This document shows positions 16,149 through 23,511 of a DNA stretch of 39,735 nt, one piece after another. A program made the position numbers and the translations under genes. The stretch is from Phenylobacterium aquaticum (GTDB lineage Bacteria > Pseudomonadota > Alphaproteobacteria > Caulobacterales > Caulobacteraceae): positions 1 through 39,735 of the forward strand of contig NZ_JALDPT010000041.1 in the NCBI RefSeq assembly GCF_022695515.1, written 5' to 3'. The notes under the pieces were generated by a model. It was not told where the DNA came from. It saw only the letters and a program-made list of their open reading frames with translations, and made no database searches. Numbering within the stretch: position 1 is the stretch's first letter; every line of letters starts with the position of its first letter.

Positions 16149-16940
16149 ATGGCGGAGGCGGAGCGACCGATCGACCGGCTGCTGGCCATCATGGCCCGGC
16201 TGCGCGATCCCCAGGGCGGCTGTCCCTGGGATCTCGAACAGAGCTTCGCGACCATCGCGCCCTACACGGTCGAGGAGGCCTATGAGGTCGCCGACGCCAT
16301 CGAGCGCCACAACCTCTCCGACCTGCGCGAGGAGCTGGGCGACCTGCTGTTCCAGGTCGTCTTCCATGCCCGTATGGCCGAGGAACAGAACGCCTTCGCC
16401 TTCGACGACGTGGTCGAGGCCATCTGCGAGAAGATGCTCCGTCGCCATCCCCATGTGTTCGGCGAGGCCGAAGCCCGCACCAGCGACGAGCAGACCGCCG
16501 CCTGGGAGGTGATCAAGGCCCAGGAGCGCGCGACCAAGGGCAAGGCCGAAAGCCTGCTCGACGACGTCCCCGCCGGCCTGCCGGCCATGACCCGCGCCGT
16601 GAAGCTGTCCAAGCGCGCCGCCAGCGTCGGCTTCGTCTGGCCGACCATCACCGAGGTGATGGACAAGCTGCACGAGGAGGTCGGCGAACTGGAGGCCGAG
16701 ATCGCCGCCGGTGATCGGGAGAAGGCCCGTGCCGAACTCGGCGACGTCCTGTTCGTCGCGGCCAATATCGCCCGGACCCTGGACATCGATCCCGAGGACG
16801 CCCTGCGGGCCACCAACGCCAAGTTCTCTCGGCGCTTTCGCTTCATCGAGGCGGCGTTGCGCGAACGCGGCAAGACGCCCGCCCAGTCCGATCTGGCCGA
16901 GATGGACGCCCTGTGGAACGCGGCCAAGGCGGCGGAATAG
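16149..16940 (+). CDS. mazG: Nucleoside triphosphate pyrophosphohydrolase MazG
   Basis: Hydrolyses NTPs and dNTPs to monophosphates and pyrophosphate, clearing damaged nucleotides. At 263 residues it is the full two-domain form. The N-terminal domain has GGCPWDLEQ, the E-E-x2-E motif in VEEAYEVADAI and EELGDLLFQVVFHA. The C-terminal domain repeats the pattern (HEEVGELEAEI and AELGDVLFVAANIAR). I chose ATG 16149; GTG 16143, overlapping the transporter stop, would add two residues. It converges on a small membrane-protein gene with only 3 bases between the stops. Confidence 0.95.
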   Translation: MAEAERPIDRLLAIMARLRDPQGGCPWDLEQSFATIAPYTVEEAYEVADAIERHNLSDLREELGDLLFQVVFHARMAEEQNAFAFDDVVEAICEKMLRRHPHVFGEAEARTSDEQTAAWEVIKAQERATKGKAESLLDDVPAGLPAMTRAVKLSKRAASVGFVWPTITEVMDKLHEEVGELEAEIAAGDREKARAELGDVLFVAANIARTLDIDPEDALRATNAKFSRRFRFIEAALRERGKTPAQSDLAEMDALWNAAKAAE

Positions 16941-16943
16941 GGC

Positions 16944-17267
16944 CTAGGCCAGGCAGGCCGCGATGATCAGCACCGGCCAGATATAGGGCGACCACAGGAG
17001 CGGCCAGATCAGGTCGTCGGCCCGCCGCCGGAAGGCGAACCAGGCGAAAAGAGGCCCGAGGATCAGGGCCACCGGAAACGCCATGGCCGCCACGAAAGCG
17101 ATCACCGCCCGATGGTCGTCGGCGACCTGCGCCAGCGCCAGCGCCAAGGCCTGCAGGGCGACATAGACGGCCGGCGCCAAGGCCGCGATCTCCAGCCCGG
17201 TCATGACCCGCAGATGCAGCGGCGCACGACGCCGCTCCGGGCCGATGGCGACGTAGTCCATGCCCAT
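16944..17267 (-). CDS. Small membrane protein of unknown function, downstream of hflX
   Basis: 107 residues with about three hydrophobic helices (roughly 23-46, 55-77 and 86-106). A charged loop RRRADD follows helix 2, and the last helix contains LLWSPYIWPVLIIAACLA. I recognise no family. ATG 17267 starts 3 bases after the hflX stop, so it is probably the last gene of the hfq-hflX transcript. Its start could also be the Met two codons later. The tight coupling and clear membrane pattern support a real gene; function unknown. Confidence 0.7.
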   Translation of the reverse strand: MGMDYVAIGPERRRAPLHLRVMTGLEIAALAPAVYVALQALALALAQVADDHRAVIAFVAAMAFPVALILGPLFAWFAFRRRADDLIWPLLWSPYIWPVLIIAACLA

Positions 17268-17270
17268 GAT

Positions 17271-18584
17271 TCAGCTCGTCAGGCCCGCATGCGGGAACAA
17301 CTGCTCGAACTGCCCCAGCGCCTGCGGGCTGAGTCGCACCGCCAGATGGACGCCGCCCGCATCGTCGTCTTCCCGCTGCATCACCCGCCCATGGCGATAG
17401 AGCCAGGCGATCGCCGCGCCCTCGCCGGCCGGGGCATGCACGCTCACCGGCGGCGCCTCGTCCACGAGCCCGGAAATGGCGGTGAGCAGGTCGGATATCC
17501 CCTCCCCGGTCACGGCGGACACGGGAATGGCGGGAACCCCGCCACGGCGGGCGTCGCCCAGCACCTCGTCCTTGGTGTCCGGATCGAGCAGGTCGATCTT
17601 GTTCCAGACCTCGATCAGCCGCCGCTCGTCGATCTCGACCTCCAGCCGAGACAGGACCTCCCGGACATCGGCCGCCTGGGCGTCGCTGTCGGGATTGGAG
17701 AGATCGCGGACATGCAGGATCACGTCGGCCTCGCGCACCTCCTCCAGGGTGGCGCGGAAGGCTTCGACCAGTTCGTGCGGCAGGTCGGAGATGAAGCCCA
17801 CGGTGTCGGACAGGATGCAGGGCCGCCCATCGGGCAGGTTCAGGGTCCGCAGCGTCGGGTCGAGGGTCGCGAACAGCATGTCCTGCGCCACGACCGCCGA
17901 CTGGGTCAGGCGATTGAACAGGGTCGACTTGCCGGCATTGGTGTAGCCGACCAGGGCGACCGAGGGCACAGGCGCGCGTTGGCGAGCGGCGCGCTGCAGA
18001 TTGCGCGTGCGGCGCACCTCCAGCAGGTCGCGCTTCAGCTTGGCGATCTTCTCGGCGATCAGCCGGCGGTCGGTCTCGATCTGGGTTTCCCCCGGACCGC
18101 CCATGACCCCGAAGCCGCCGCGCTGGCGTTCCAGGTGGGTCCAGGTCCGGACCAGACGCGACCGCTCATAGGACAGCCGCGCCAGTTCGACCTGCAGCCG
18201 GCCTTCACGGGTCCGGGCCCGGCGGGCGAAGATCTCCAGGATCATGCCCGTCCGGTCCATGACCTTGACCTGCCAGGCCTTCTCCAGATTGCGCTGTTGG
18301 ACCGGCGTCAGCGCGTCATCGACCACAGCCACGGCTGCGTCGTGCGCCTCGCACAATTCCCCGATTTCCTCGACCTTGCCCTTGCCGAACAGGGTGGCGG
18401 GCGTGACCTTTCGCAGCGGCGCGATGATCGCATCGCGCACCTCGAGGTCGAGGGCGAGCGCAAGGCCCACGGCTTCTTCCAGGCGCGCCTCAGCGCTCCG
18501 GCCGGAGCCGCGGTCCCCGCGTTCGGGATGGATGACGACGACGCCCTGGACGGGCGCCGCACGGTCTATGGGTTTTGAGCTCAA
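17271..18584 (-). CDS. hflX: GTPase HflX (ribosome-splitting factor)
   Basis: A 437-residue GTPase that rescues stalled ribosomes by splitting 70S particles in stress. It has the N-terminal HflX domain (FGKGKVEEI), the helical linker (RRARTREGRLQVELARL and GGPGETQIETDRR) and a G domain with GYTNAGKST, DTVGF and NKID. The start is TTG 18584, which overlaps the hfq stop as TTGA; no ATG or GTG fits nearby and the protein start matches the family. The TTG and the overlap suggest translational coupling to hfq. hfq-hflX is a conserved pair in proteobacteria. Confidence 0.95.
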   Translation of the reverse strand: MSSKPIDRAAPVQGVVVIHPERGDRGSGRSAEARLEEAVGLALALDLEVRDAIIAPLRKVTPATLFGKGKVEEIGELCEAHDAAVAVVDDALTPVQQRNLEKAWQVKVMDRTGMILEIFARRARTREGRLQVELARLSYERSRLVRTWTHLERQRGGFGVMGGPGETQIETDRRLIAEKIAKLKRDLLEVRRTRNLQRAARQRAPVPSVALVGYTNAGKSTLFNRLTQSAVVAQDMLFATLDPTLRTLNLPDGRPCILSDTVGFISDLPHELVEAFRATLEEVREADVILHVRDLSNPDSDAQAADVREVLSRLEVEIDERRLIEVWNKIDLLDPDTKDEVLGDARRGGVPAIPVSAVTGEGISDLLTAISGLVDEAPPVSVHAPAGEGAAIAWLYRHGRVMQREDDDAGGVHLAVRLSPQALGQFEQLFPHAGLTS

Positions 18585-18829
18585 TCCGTCTCGTCTTCCG
18601 CCGGCTCGTACAGCTGCACAGGCTGGGCCGGCATGATGGTGGAGATCGCGTGCTTATAGACCAGTTGCGACTGGCCATCGCGACGGAGCAGGACGCAGAA
18701 GTTGTCGAACCAGCTCACCACGCCCTGAAGCTTCACGCCATTCACCAGGAAGATGGTCAGCGGCGTCTTCGACTTGCGCACGCTGTTCAGGAACGTGTCC
18801 TGGAGATTTTGTTTCTTTTCGTTCGACAT
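18581..18829 (-). CDS. hfq: RNA chaperone Hfq
   Basis: 82 residues. Hfq forms a hexameric ring that pairs small RNAs with mRNAs. The Sm1 core (NLQDTFLNSVRKSKTPLTIFLVNG) and the Sm2 signature YKHAISTIMP are intact, with a short acidic C-terminus (EPAEDETD). I start at ATG 18829 (MSNEKKQ), which matches the family; a longer open frame from 18874 has no Hfq character. AAAGGG lies about 11 bases upstream. The 101-base gap to dat upstream may hold its own promoter. Confidence 0.97.
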   Translation of the reverse strand: MSNEKKQNLQDTFLNSVRKSKTPLTIFLVNGVKLQGVVSWFDNFCVLLRRDGQSQLVYKHAISTIMPAQPVQLYEPAEDETD

Positions 18830-18930
18830 GGCTTGTCGCCCTTTGTTCTGGTTCGGGGGCGAAATCACCCCCACACACGCAAGGTCACGCTAGCGCGCCG
18901 TCTGTGACCGGCGCAATCGCGCAATAGAGT
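18830..18930. other. Gap between dat and hfq with an inverted repeat
   Basis: The perfect inverted repeat GGTCAC-N15-GTGACC spans 18883-18909. A second GGGGG...CCCCC pairing lies at about 18855-18872. Neither is followed by a T run on the minus strand, so neither is a convincing rho-independent terminator. They could be an operator or part of the hfq leader. Confidence 0.3.
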
Positions 18931-19794
18931 CTAGATCGCGGTCTCCCGCGCCCGCTCGATATAGAGGCGACGGAGCCGACTTGCCACCGGTCCCACAACC
19001 CCTTTTCCAACCGGGGCGCCGTCGACCGCCACCACGGGCAGGACCAGGGAGCCGGCGCCGGTGATAAAGGCCTCGCTCGCCGCCTTGGCTTCAGCCGGCG
19101 TGAAAGGCCGCTCATCCACCTTCAGGCCGCTCTCGCGGATGATGTCCAGCAGGGTGTGGCGGGTGACGCCGCGCAGGATGTTGGCGTTGGTGTCGCGGGT
19201 GCGCAGCGTCCCGTCCCCATCGACGATCCAGGCGTTGGACGACGCGCCCTCGGTCACAAAGCCGAGCTCGTCCACGAACCAGGCCTCGGCCGCGCCCTTC
19301 TCCTTGGCCGCCTGCTTGGCCAGCGCATTGGGCAAGAGGCCGACGGTCTTGATGTCGCAGCGGCCCCATCGGTTCTCCGGCGTGGTGATCACCGAGACGC
19401 CCTTGGCGGCCTTGGCCTCGGAGGCGGCGCGATCCACCGCCTTCACCGTGATGACCACCGCGGGGCTCACCGGATCGGTCGGGAAGGCGTGGTCGCGCGG
19501 CGCGACGCCGCGGCTGACCTGCAGATAGACCAGCCCGTCCCGCACCCGGTTGCGCCGCACCGTCTCGCGCAGCACCACCAGCAGCGACCGCTGGTTCATC
19601 GGCATCGGAATCTTCAGTTCCGAAAGGCTGCGCTCCAGGCGGGCGAAATGGCCTTCCGGGTCGGCCAGCTTGCCGTCGAACAGGGCCCAGACTTCATAGA
19701 CCGCGTCCGCCAGCTGATAGCCGCGATCCTCGATGTGCACGGCGGCCTCGCCGTGGCGCTCATAGGCTCCGTTCACATAGGCGATGCGGCCCAT
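18931..19794 (-). CDS. dat: D-amino-acid aminotransferase (class IV PLP enzyme)
   Basis: A 287-residue fold-type IV aminotransferase. The PLP lysine is Lys149 in CDIKTVGLLPN, the following pattern is NALAKQAAKEKGAAEAWFVDE, and TEGASSNAWIV matches D-alanine aminotransferase and BCAT relatives. The D-AAT-like start (AYVNGAYERHGEAAVHIEDRGYQLADAVYE) makes D-amino-acid transaminase the best call; branched-chain or aminodeoxychorismate-lyase activity is less likely. D-AAT makes D-glutamate or D-alanine for peptidoglycan. It shares one base with the ntrX stop (TGATG) and is translationally coupled to it. Confidence 0.87.
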   Translation of the reverse strand: MGRIAYVNGAYERHGEAAVHIEDRGYQLADAVYEVWALFDGKLADPEGHFARLERSLSELKIPMPMNQRSLLVVLRETVRRNRVRDGLVYLQVSRGVAPRDHAFPTDPVSPAVVITVKAVDRAASEAKAAKGVSVITTPENRWGRCDIKTVGLLPNALAKQAAKEKGAAEAWFVDELGFVTEGASSNAWIVDGDGTLRTRDTNANILRGVTRHTLLDIIRESGLKVDERPFTPAEAKAASEAFITGAGSLVLPVVAVDGAPVGKGVVGPVASRLRRLYIERARETAI

Positions 19795-21185
19795 CAGGCG
19801 TCCTCTTCTTCCAGCGGTCGGGCCCCGGACAGGCCCAGGGATTTCAGTTTGCGGTGCAGGGCGGACCGCTCCATGCCGATGAAGGCGGCGGTGCGGGAGA
19901 TGTTGCCCGAGAACCGCAGCATCTGGGCGTTCAGATATTCCCGCTCGAACACCTCGCGGGCCTCGCGCAGGGGCAGAGAGATGATCCGCTCGGCGCCCAT
20001 GGACGAATTGCTGTCCGACGGCGCGGCGTCGCCCGGCAGCATGTCGGCGGTGATCGGCTCGGCCGGATCACCCGAGGCCAGGATCAGCATCCGTTCGATA
20101 TTGTTGCGCAGCTGGCTGAGATTCCCCGGCCAGGCCCGCACCTGCAGGGTGGCCAGGGCGTCATCGGCCAGGCGGCGGCGGGCCATGCCGGTCGCCTCGC
20201 AGATCCGCTGGATGAAATAATCGACCAGTTCGGGGATGTCCTCGCGGCGCTCCGACAGGCCGGGCACCGTGACCGGCACCACGTTCAGCCGGTGGAACAG
20301 GTCCTCGCGGAACCGTCCGACGGCGATTTCCTCGCGCAGGTCGCGGCAGGTCGAGGAGACCACCCGCACATCCACCTGCACGTCGGAGCCCCCGCCCACC
20401 CGGCGGAATCGCTGCTCGACCAGCACGCGCAGGATGCGGCTCTGGGTCTCGCGCGGCATGTCGGCCACTTCGTCGAGATAGAGCGTGCCGCCGTGGGCGC
20501 GTTCGAACACGCCGATCTTGGCCGGACGGCCGCTCTCCGCCTCCTCGCCGAACAGTTCGACATCGACCCGCTCCGGCGTCATGCCGGCGGCGCTGATCAC
20601 CACGAACTCGTTCTTGGCCCGGGGGCTGGCGGCGTGGATCATCCGCGCCACGGTCTCCTTGCCGGCGCCGGGCGGTCCGGCGATCAGCACCCGGCTGTTG
20701 GCGCTGGCCAGCTTGGCGATCAGGCCGCGCAGTTGCTGGGTCGCCACCGAGCGGCCGATCAGGCCGTCGGGCGCGATGGTCTGAACCCGCAGGCGGCGGT
20801 TCTCGCGCTTGAGGTTCGTGGTCTCCAGCGCGCGCTCGACCACCAGCAGCAGCCGGTCGGACTTGAAGGGCTTCTCCAGGAACTCATAGGCCCCGCGCTT
20901 GATGGCGCTGACCGCGGTTTCGATATTGCCGTGACCGGAGATCATGATCACCGGCAGGTCGGGATCGAGCTCCTTGACCAGGTCGAGCAGCTCCAACCCA
21001 TCCATGCCGCCGCCCTGCATCCAGATGTCGAGCACCAACAGGGCCGGCTTGCGGGCCTTGATGGCCGCGAGCGCCGATTCCGAGTCGTTGGCGGTGCGCA
21101 CCGCATAGCCCTCGTCGGAGAGGATGCCGGCCACGAGTTCGCGGATATCGGCCTCGTCGTCGACCACCAGAACATCAGCCGCCAT
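19794..21185 (-). CDS. ntrX: Two-component response regulator NtrX (lacks GAFTGA)
   Basis: 463 residues: an N-terminal receiver domain with phospho-acceptor Asp53 (VLDIWM), a central AAA+ domain and a C-terminal Fis-type helix-turn-helix (ISRTAAFIGMERSALHRKLKSLGL). NtrX partners the membrane kinase NtrY and affects nitrogen, redox and envelope responses in alphaproteobacteria. The Walker A is GPPGAGKE (170-177) rather than GESGTGKE. After ELFG (210-213) the sequence runs EEAESGRPAKIGVFERAHGG, so the GAFTGA loop that contacts sigma54 is missing. It probably acts without sigma54. It overlaps ntrY by one base. Confidence 0.94.
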   Translation of the reverse strand: MAADVLVVDDEADIRELVAGILSDEGYAVRTANDSESALAAIKARKPALLVLDIWMQGGGMDGLELLDLVKELDPDLPVIMISGHGNIETAVSAIKRGAYEFLEKPFKSDRLLLVVERALETTNLKRENRRLRVQTIAPDGLIGRSVATQQLRGLIAKLASANSRVLIAGPPGAGKETVARMIHAASPRAKNEFVVISAAGMTPERVDVELFGEEAESGRPAKIGVFERAHGGTLYLDEVADMPRETQSRILRVLVEQRFRRVGGGSDVQVDVRVVSSTCRDLREEIAVGRFREDLFHRLNVVPVTVPGLSERREDIPELVDYFIQRICEATGMARRRLADDALATLQVRAWPGNLSQLRNNIERMLILASGDPAEPITADMLPGDAAPSDSNSSMGAERIISLPLREAREVFEREYLNAQMLRFSGNISRTAAFIGMERSALHRKLKSLGLSGARPLEEEDA

Positions 21186-23425
21186 CAGCTCACCTCCACA
21201 TTCGTCTCGACCATCGCCGGCGCGGATCCGGTGCGGATCATCGCCATGGTCGGCAGTTTCAGGATGGCCCGGGCGCCACGGCCGCTCCGGGCGTCGGTCA
21301 GAATCAGTTCCCCGCCATGGTCCTCGAGGATGCGTTTGACGATGGCGAGACCGAGGCCGGTGCCCTTTTCACGCGTGGTGACATAGGGCTCGGTCAGGCG
21401 GTCACGGTCCTTGGCGGGCAGGCCCAGGCCGTTGTCCTCGACGGTGATGGTCAGGCCTTCGGTATCGACCACCAGCTCGGTGGTGATCTTGCCCTTGGGC
21501 TTGGGGGTCTCGGCGACCCGCGCGGCCACGGCCTCCGAGGCGTTCTTCAGCACATTGGTCAGGGCCTGGGCCAGCATGCGGCCATCGGCCAGCAGGGTGA
21601 TCTCCGGGATCGGCTCGCGCAGCTCGACGGTGATGTCCGGCGTCGCCACGCGCTGGGCGAACACCCCGGCCCGCAAAAGCTCGGCCGCATCCTGCTCGGC
21701 GAACTTGGGCGCCGGCATCCGCGCGAAGGAGGAGAATTCGTCGACCATCCGGCCGATGTCGCCGACCTGGCGAACGATCGTGTCCGTGCAGCGATCGAAG
21801 ACCTCCAGGTCCTCGGCCGGCACGCCCTTGCGGAACTTACGCTGCAGGCGCTCGGCGGAGAGCTGGATGGGAGTCAGGGGGTTCTTGATCTCGTGAGCGA
21901 TGCGACGGGCGACGTCGCGCCAGGCGGCGTTCCGCTGGGCCGAGACCAGGCGGGTGATGTCGTCGAAGGTCAGCACCAGGCCGTCCGAGGTGCGGCTGGC
22001 CCGCACCCTCAGGCGGCGGGTGTCGCGCGCCCGGGCGACGTCGACCTCTTCCTCGGCCTGGCCGGCGATGCGGGCGTTCTCCGCGATGACCGCGAATTCG
22101 GGCGCCACCTGGTCCAGGGCCCGCCCATGTCCGCGGTCGCCCGGCAGGTCCAGCAGGGACACGGCCTGGCGATTGGCCGCCGAAATCAGTCCTTCGCTGT
22201 CCGTCGCAATGACCCCGGCCGACACCTCCGCCAGCACGGTCTCGATGAACTGGCTGCGCTCCTTGGCCTCGTCGCCGGCGAATTTCAGGGCCGCCTGTTG
22301 GCGCTGAAGATCACTGGTCATGTTATTGAAGGCGCGCGACAAAACAGCGATCTCCTCAGGATCGCTGTCGGCGTCGACCCGCGCAGTGAGGTCCCCACCG
22401 GCGACCCGGCCCGCCGCCTGCACCAGGCGCGCCACCGGGCCCGAGATGCCGTTCGCCGCCGCCATCCCCAGCCACACCGCGCCGACCAGCACCAGGAGCG
22501 CGGTCTCCCCATAGGACAGGGCGAACACAGTCTGGATCCGCGCCCGGCTCTGGGCCGCTTCGCGATAGGAGACCACGGAGGTCTCGGCGTCGCGCAGCTG
22601 GCTGATCATCCCCTTGGCCAGGGGGCGCATCACATAGAGATAAGCGTCCGGAAAAGCGCGCAGCCGGTAGACGGCCCGCACCATGTCGTTGGGATCGAAG
22701 GAGGCCGAGATGGTGTCGCCCTCGTCCGCCGCCTTGAAGCGGGCCGGCGACGGGGTGACGAAGGCCGGGGCGTCGTCAGCCTCGGCGCGGGCCAGGATGC
22801 GGCCGTCGCGGTCCATGACATAGGCCGCCTGGAACGCGTGATAGGACGCCTGCTGGGCCAGGAAGTGGCTGAAGGTCACCGGACTGGCCTCCAGTCCCGG
22901 CGCGGCGCGGTTCAGGTCGGCCGACATGAGGGCCACATGGTCGCTGATGTAGCGCTGCTGATCCTCAAGATAGGATCGCGAAATGGTGGCGGAGTTCTCG
23001 ACCACGGTCTGGACCCGGCTGGAGAACCAGTTGTCGACCCCGCGATTCACCAGCACGCCGTAGAACAGCGCCACGACCACGGCAGGCGCCACGGCGGCTA
23101 GCGCGAACAGGGTGACGAAGCGCAGGTGCAGACGCGCGCCGGCGTCGCTGGACTGGGCGTCGAGCAGGGCGAGCAGCCTCAGGCCGACCACGCCGGCAAG
23201 GCCCAGGATCAGCACCAGGTTGAAGCCCAGGATCACCAGGATGTTGCGGCTGGCCGGCGCCAGGGGCCCGGTCTCCGGCGGCGCGGCCGCCAGCAGGATC
23301 GCCACCCCGGTCAGGATGGCCGCGAGCGCATAGCCGCCGCCCAGGACATAGCGCGACTGCAACGCGCGCCACAGCTGTGCGGCGCGCGTCGACCGAGCCT
23401 CAACATCGTGACCCAGGGACGCCAT
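21185..23425 (-). CDS. ntrY: Membrane sensor histidine kinase NtrY
   Basis: 746 residues. Three N-terminal membrane helices (about 27-47, 60-86, 103-125) lead into a periplasmic sensing region, then a fourth helix near 300-325, a HAMP segment (RLVQAAGRVAGGDLTARV), a PAS-like domain (VLAEVSAGVIATDSEGLI) and the kinase core. The phospho-acceptor is His511 in AHEIKNPLTPIQLSAERL, and the ATP-binding part has NVLKNASEA, DNGLGLP and GTGLGLAIVKRI. NtrY phosphorylates NtrX. An 86-base gap with two small palindromes separates it from ntrC, so ntrYX may have its own control. Confidence 0.95.
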   Translation of the reverse strand: MASLGHDVEARSTRAAQLWRALQSRYVLGGGYALAAILTGVAILLAAAPPETGPLAPASRNILVILGFNLVLILGLAGVVGLRLLALLDAQSSDAGARLHLRFVTLFALAAVAPAVVVALFYGVLVNRGVDNWFSSRVQTVVENSATISRSYLEDQQRYISDHVALMSADLNRAAPGLEASPVTFSHFLAQQASYHAFQAAYVMDRDGRILARAEADDAPAFVTPSPARFKAADEGDTISASFDPNDMVRAVYRLRAFPDAYLYVMRPLAKGMISQLRDAETSVVSYREAAQSRARIQTVFALSYGETALLVLVGAVWLGMAAANGISGPVARLVQAAGRVAGGDLTARVDADSDPEEIAVLSRAFNNMTSDLQRQQAALKFAGDEAKERSQFIETVLAEVSAGVIATDSEGLISAANRQAVSLLDLPGDRGHGRALDQVAPEFAVIAENARIAGQAEEEVDVARARDTRRLRVRASRTSDGLVLTFDDITRLVSAQRNAAWRDVARRIAHEIKNPLTPIQLSAERLQRKFRKGVPAEDLEVFDRCTDTIVRQVGDIGRMVDEFSSFARMPAPKFAEQDAAELLRAGVFAQRVATPDITVELREPIPEITLLADGRMLAQALTNVLKNASEAVAARVAETPKPKGKITTELVVDTEGLTITVEDNGLGLPAKDRDRLTEPYVTTREKGTGLGLAIVKRILEDHGGELILTDARSGRGARAILKLPTMAMIRTGSAPAMVETNVEVS

Positions 23426-23460
23426 GCCCGGTCACCCTAGGCGGAACTGTGCCCCAAACT

Positions 23461-23491
23461 CAACAGTCTGTTGCGCAAAAGCGTCACTTTT
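23461..23491. promoter_or_regulatory. Two adjacent inverted repeats upstream of ntrY
   Basis: In the 86-base gap between ntrC and ntrY, CAACAG-t-CTGTTG (23461-23473) is a perfect 6-1-6 palindrome. AAAAG-cgtca-CTTTT (23477-23491) is a perfect 5-5-5 repeat just beyond it. They lie 36-66 bases upstream of the ntrY start (GTG/ATG 23425). A regulator-binding site or a weak stem at the end of ntrC mRNA are both possible. Confidence 0.35.
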
Positions 23492-23511
23492 CCGCGACGG
23501 CCGGCGTGGCC

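Noticed and set aside
18855..18872. GGGGG...CCCCC stem after dat as a terminator
   Set aside because: A 5-pair stem without a T run on the minus strand; too weak to call.
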